The translations under genes were made by a program, and so were the position numbers. A stretch of 64,000 nucleotides of DNA from the NCBI GenBank assembly GCA_002633005.1, contig NMRA01000065.1, positions 304,011 to 368,010 on the forward strand. Reading direction: 5' to 3'. The notes below the pieces were generated by a model that was not told where the DNA came from, did no database searches, and saw only the letters and a program-made list of their open reading frames with translations. The DNA is from Phoronis australis (taxonomy: Eukaryota; Phoronida; Phoronidae). Positions 58,979 through 64,000 of this stretch are shown one piece after another (the first letter of the stretch is position 1; every line of letters begins with the position of its first letter).

Positions 58979-59754
58979 GATATGGAAAATGTTACATAAA
59001 CACAGTGGCCTTGAGTTGACTGCGGGATTCACGGTTCGTTAGTTCAGAATTCCGCATTGATGTAGCCGGTGTTGCTGTTAAACCATTGCTGTCGTATCGT
59101 ACTCATGGTTGGTAATTCATTGAAAAGTTGCAGATTCAGTCTTTCGCAATCCCGCGCAGATGGTTGCAGATGATGTTTTAATTGTACCATCCAGTCGCAG
59201 TTCGCCAGTTAATGCCAAGTTAATATCTGTGTACACCATATATTGGAACTTGTTACTTACACTTATCTACTAGCATGCAGTAATGAAATTTATGTTCGAA
59301 GTATGTCCCGAAAATAATAGGTGCGTCGCAAGCTCCGTTTCCAGAGATAAAAAGGAGACCGTGTATAGGCGATATAAGGTCATTTATTATGACTGATAAT
59401 GTACAGAAATATGAGTGTACAGATAACATAAAGATGAATGAATAATCTCTGGAAAGATGGGCAATAAAAAGCGCCACGAGAGAATGTAATTTATAATATC
59501 ACGGCTGCGACGGAGACTCAAAAGACTACCACTGCGACTCGATCTTACGACACATGTGACCCTTTACGGTTCGAAAATGGATAGTCAGCCCAGGCACTGG
59601 CAACCGACCTGTTATTTCACGATGACGGTGACGGTGACGACGACGATAAGATTTCACTTTAAATTTATGTAACAGGAGCTACAGAGCAGTGCGGGGATGA
59701 CACTCAGACCCGCTCATCATGCTTTGCATAACCACAAACCTGTCTCCTTGAACG

Positions 59755-60005
59755 TGCGCGCACCCAGCGTTCAATATGGGGGGCTCGAATTTCTGGCGTT
59801 GTGAAACTTTTGGTAACAAAAAAGCGGGCGGTCTATAAAAAAACGGATGCACCACTGTGAATTGCGCGTTTGTGCTTGGTTAGTGGACTTTAGCCTCATT
59901 TTCTCGTATTTTTTCTCAGAGACGGACCTTTTAGCCCACTTCGCCAAATGGGGGGATTTCTAGCCCCTCGAGCCCCCCTTCCCCGGTTGCGCGCATGTTT
60001 GAAGA
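59755..60005. repeat. Dispersed repeat (copy 2)
   Basis: A diverged second copy of the element at 26640-26895. Shared phrases in the same order are 'gagacggaccttttagccca', the 'cacttcg' step, 'ggggatttctagcccctcga' with 'gcccccc', and the 'gcgcgcatgttt' end. Confidence 0.55.
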
Positions 60006-63000
60006 AGGAGATGTTAATTTTTTCTTCACCAAACATATACAAACAATATATGCAGATTTGAAATTGTAGATCAAAGGCAAATGACACTACAAGTTTACCA
60101 CCATACAGTATAATACAATACAAAACAATACAATACAATGAAAAACAATCTTGTCTAATCTTATCAAATCTAAACTAAACTAATGTATCCAATCTAAATG
60201 AACACGAACGTAAAATAATGCAATGCAAATAAAATGCAATAACTAGGTATTTAATTATATTTACAAATTTAGGAGCTACAGAATAAACAAAAGAATATAG
60301 ACACATTAGACCTGCAGCCCAGAGCACTTAGCATAGATGAACGAGGTATAAATACTATGGCTGTTGACTTTGTCAGCACTATCAGGGGACCTCAACGTGG
60401 AATTATAGCGTACCACGATGCACACTGAGTCGTCGAGTGGATGATATACATATATCGTGGGCCAAACGGGGGAAAGTGTCGTTCGTAATTACAACCGCAA
60501 TCGTTATATCCGATGAGAAACTGGTTGTTAGTAGGTCGCGTGATCTCTGAAGAAGTTGTCGGCTCGTAATTTTACGCTCGTTTTTTCGCTCGTAATGTGT
60601 CTTTTAATTCCGCCATCAGAGTTTGTTTATTCCTAGGCGCCAAATTCGGATATTCTGTGATAAATAGTTTGCAACAATGAGAAATTGTGAGTTCGAGATA
60701 AAACATCGATTACGGGGAAAAGCCCACTACTGAGAAGGTTCCCCACTGAAAATATTGGACTCATAAAAAGTAGCGATTAAATGAACCTGTAAAATCAAAG
60801 TGAATTATCAGTAAAACATTATACATCCGTTAAGGTTAGAGAATTTTTGAGACTGTAAAATAAAATGATTTGTTGTAATGCACCCATAAAATGCAACTGG
60901 ATTATTTCATCGCGAAATGCGACAAATTAATGAATTTGTAAATATTAGAAATGAATAGTTCATTAATATGAAACTTAATTAATGATCCGTAAAATGCGAC
61001 AACGAAGATTACATAAGGCCACGTAAAATCATAAAATGCTTTTTCGGATTCATTAGTTCGTTACCTGATACATATTGAATAATCCACTGAATGACCTGAA
61101 AAGAGCCGTGAGAATCCGTAAAATGGGACGAATGACTTTGATTCAACCACTCAAATTTGCCCAAATGTAGGCCCGGAAGGCGTATCCGGTGTGAAAGCCA
61201 ACTGTTTAGGTTAAGCAGATGTACAGCGTGTAGAATAACTCGTTTCAAATTTACAAGAGAAACATTTTATTAAAGCTTTACCATTGCTCAGCCTGTGGGA
61301 TAGAACTCGTCAACCCTGAAGGCTTGTCGTCACTAAAGTTTTTTATCGTTTTGGGTAAGATAATACTGTAAAAAAATCTAACTCTTGTCAAAATCCATGT
61401 CCAAGAAAATCTTGTCCCCCGTCTGGTACTGTCGACTTCCAGATTAATAACAATTATACTATTAAAATTTGGTAGCAAAAAGAAGAAAATGCAATATGTA
61501 ATATACGAAACGTTAATGGTTTAGTACTTTTTGCTCGGTTTGCCGAGAAAAATATGTGTCCTGTTGTGACACATAATCATGAATTGAACAGAAGTTGACT
61601 TTCAAACAAAAAACGATTTCAGCGCAATTTCAACAGAATTTAGCAGAATGCAAGGCCAACTGAATGGGCATTTAACATTGAAATAAATAAAAGATTCATA
61701 ATAGTTATGGCTCAAGCACCAAAACAAATTGTACAAAACTGCTTTTTGTAACAGTGTGTCTGCACATATATTATAGTTAAATCTTCACCGATGACAATGT
61801 AGCCGATTTAACATAACGTTCAATTCAGAAAAGTCGCCATGTTGTCCTGTGTGGATTGTGAGCACCTTAACCAGTCATTTCAATAAGTTACACATGCGTA
61901 ATTAAATTCTGGTGTAAACTCTTGGATTGTACAAAATGGTAGGTAGTAACTAAATTCCACTGCTAGAATATTTGTGAAAATGATGTTTATGCACAGAGTT
62001 GTTATTTACGAAACGTTAATGATTTAGTTGTTGTTTTTTTTTTGATCGGTTTGCCGTTTTTGGTCGCACTGTGGTTTTCGTGTTGTGAACGACTTGAAGT
62101 TGTGAACGGAAAGGCAGAGAAATTGCAACTTTTCAAATGAAAACGCATTTGAATGGGCAACACACTAAATTATTGCCGCTGTTCGATGTAAAAATGAAAT
62201 ATTGAGATCTGTCATTTCTATTTTTGTGGGTAGTGATAATTCGATGACCGTACGTGTGTAAAAAAAACAATTCATGTTTCAGTAACTTTATCATGTGTGA
62301 CAAATTCTTGTGTAGCTTATCTCAATGTAACCACTTTACCTACAGTGACGGTCGTGGCGAAGATTCGCTATTCAGTGTGGCTAGCTTATCTCATCACCTG
62401 CAACTGACTTGTTTGTTACGACGCATTCATGACGGTTTCTACAACTGTCGACGGATCTACTGCATAAACAAGTCACCAAACATTTGACTGATTGCGACAC
62501 ACGCGATAAACACAAGCGATCAACTGTAAGTTTGCGTGTTCGCGGATGTACTGTCATAGTATACAAATACATGCTTAATGGCACCAGTGTATTGATTTGG
62601 GTGGCAGTAAAACTCAATAAATTATGAATGAAACGCGATTGATTTTCTACGAAAGTCTTCTTCTGCAGAGGGAGTACTGGACTATGGTGGGGAGAAAGAC
62701 GACTGGAAATTGTGAATAGTTTGTTACCGATGTCACGTAAGTCGTGATTTAGTGTAACATGTAGTTTTTCATTGTTAGAAAACATCCATAATATAGTTAA
62801 GACGACGTAATTGGCAGCGTGCGTAGGGTTAAACGCGTTGTAACACATACTGTATGTAATTGAGAGTATGAACGACAAACTCAGTGTTCTTAGAAGCTAT
62901 AAACAATAGGTTAACAGTGGAAGGTTCGGACATAACACGCAAATACTCTTATGAGACATTACATGATGTACCGCGGTGTTGAAAGGCTAAAGCACAACGA

Positions 63001-64000
63001 TAATTTTCTTGTCCAGTCAATAGAAACCCCGTTGGAGTAATAAGCTTCCGCATTCAAATCTTTGTAGCGATTCTGTTGAAACTTTTATATATGAGCTCGA
63101 TGACGTTCACGTTCAGCTATGGTAAAAATTGAGAAACTCTCAAGAGTGAGTTTCAATAACAGCTACACCAATCAAAACGAATGATTTTTAATTATTCAGC
63201 GTAGGCTATGACAAAAACCATCAGTACAGGAGCACGCTGTTTTATTGTTTCCCCAAAACAAATGGTTGTAAATAATAGCCGGTTACTCATTGATTGGTAA
63301 AGTATATAAGTGAGTAAGTCTAAAATGCCGCATACATGAGAATTTAATTTATCTGTCCAAGTGAAACTGGTCATCTTTAGAAAAAAAAAGAATTGAATAT
63401 ATCGTGACTATTTACTTTCACTCAAGTGTAACAGGAGACCGCTGCAGAGGCAAAACATTGCGAAAATGTTTCAGTGCAGTATCGTACCTTTGGCCAATTT
63501 CATAACACGGGAAATATCAAAGATTGACTTAGAAAACCGGAGTTCACAGTAACTGGCCTTATTGCCTAAGCTGTTCGTGACACAGACATTACCTTTAACC
63601 GGAAACCGGAAACAATACTATTCAATAACCCGAATGGACTAGCCTGCTCGGTTCTATATCAAGAAGGGTTACAGTGTGCTAGCATTGCAAACCAAATTTT
63701 ACACTCTGTAAAAATTGGCACTCTTGGGGCTCATCTAGATTATGAACACAACACATCTGGGCAGTCGGGCCGCCAAAATGTACTTGAGATTCGACTCAAA
63801 AATTAGATATATCATGTACACTTGAGTTGAGTTGAGTTCGTATTATAGCAGGACGGAGAATGTCGAAAATATTTTCGAATTCGTGCGCAAAGCAGACTAA
63901 ACCGCGGCCCCAGGTAGCGTGAAATTGAAAATTATTCTGAGCGTGGTCAGCGCCGATTTGTCAATTTTCCAGTTAGAGACTCGAGTAAAGTCTGATGGTC
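60006..64000. other. Intergenic, no gene recognised
   Basis: Low-complexity 'caatacaatacaaaacaata' at 60105-60150. A phrase 'cgtaaaatg(c/g)gac' recurs irregularly between 60770 and 61140. Two diverged copies of a repeat containing 'acgaaacgttaatg.tttagt' and 'cggtttgccg' lie at about 61500-61680 and 62005-62165. The longest frame, 62381-62878 minus (165 codons), has no recognisable motif. Confidence 0.4.

Noticed and set aside
59630..59648. 'gacggtgacggtgacgacga' as a coding Asp/Gly repeat
   Set aside because: It is a short simple-sequence stretch without an open frame context.

Overview
This is nuclear DNA from an invertebrate animal. The genes have many short exons with GT-AG introns, the intergenic DNA is AT-rich, and there are many decayed LINE-type retrotransposons, foldback elements and minisatellites. 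The gene content, together with a fragment of a cysteine-rich mobile-element ORF, suits a marine invertebrate. I cannot name the species. There are no bacterial operons, no CRISPR array, and no rRNA or tRNA that I recognise.

Four spliced genes can be read. (1) A leishmanolysin-like zinc metalloprotease (LMLN, invadolysin) lies on the + strand at 16925-31422 in 15 exons. Its 5' end is incomplete; a possible signal-peptide exon lies far upstream at 7325-7389. (2) The epsilon subunit of the TRiC/CCT chaperonin (CCT5) lies on the - strand at 33956-44198 in 10 exons and looks complete (535 aa). It is tail-to-tail with LMLN. (3) An orthologue of the sperm microtubule inner protein SPMIP11/TEX49 lies on the + strand at 44616-49668 in 3 exons and looks complete (140 aa). 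It is head-to-head with CCT5 across 417 bp, so the two probably share a bidirectional promoter. (4) An unrecognised small lysine- and glutamate-rich protein lies on the - strand at 52123-54770 in 2 exons (102 aa).

The rest is repeat-rich. 1-1640 is a degraded LINE whose reverse transcriptase has lost its catalytic box. 1.7-4.4 kb is a decayed repeat array. 5295-5450 is a stray copy of one LMLN exon with its flanking intron. The SPMIP11 intron holds an assembly gap and a frameshifted LINE. A TIR element with a 5-bp target duplication sits inside a minisatellite in CCT5 intron 2. A palindromic foldback family recurs in the introns. The intron of the small gene carries a degenerate tandem array with about nine same-strand motifs resembling the CTCF core. 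From 55 to 64 kb I see mostly unrecognised sequence.

Two tandem 'duplications' (27857-29075 and 43227-44021) each have a single N exactly at the join. They are best read as unmerged overlaps between contigs or haplotypes, not biology. I found no clear new multi-gene system. The strongest leads are the small gene, the CTCF-like array in its intron, the foldback family and the stray LMLN exon copy.
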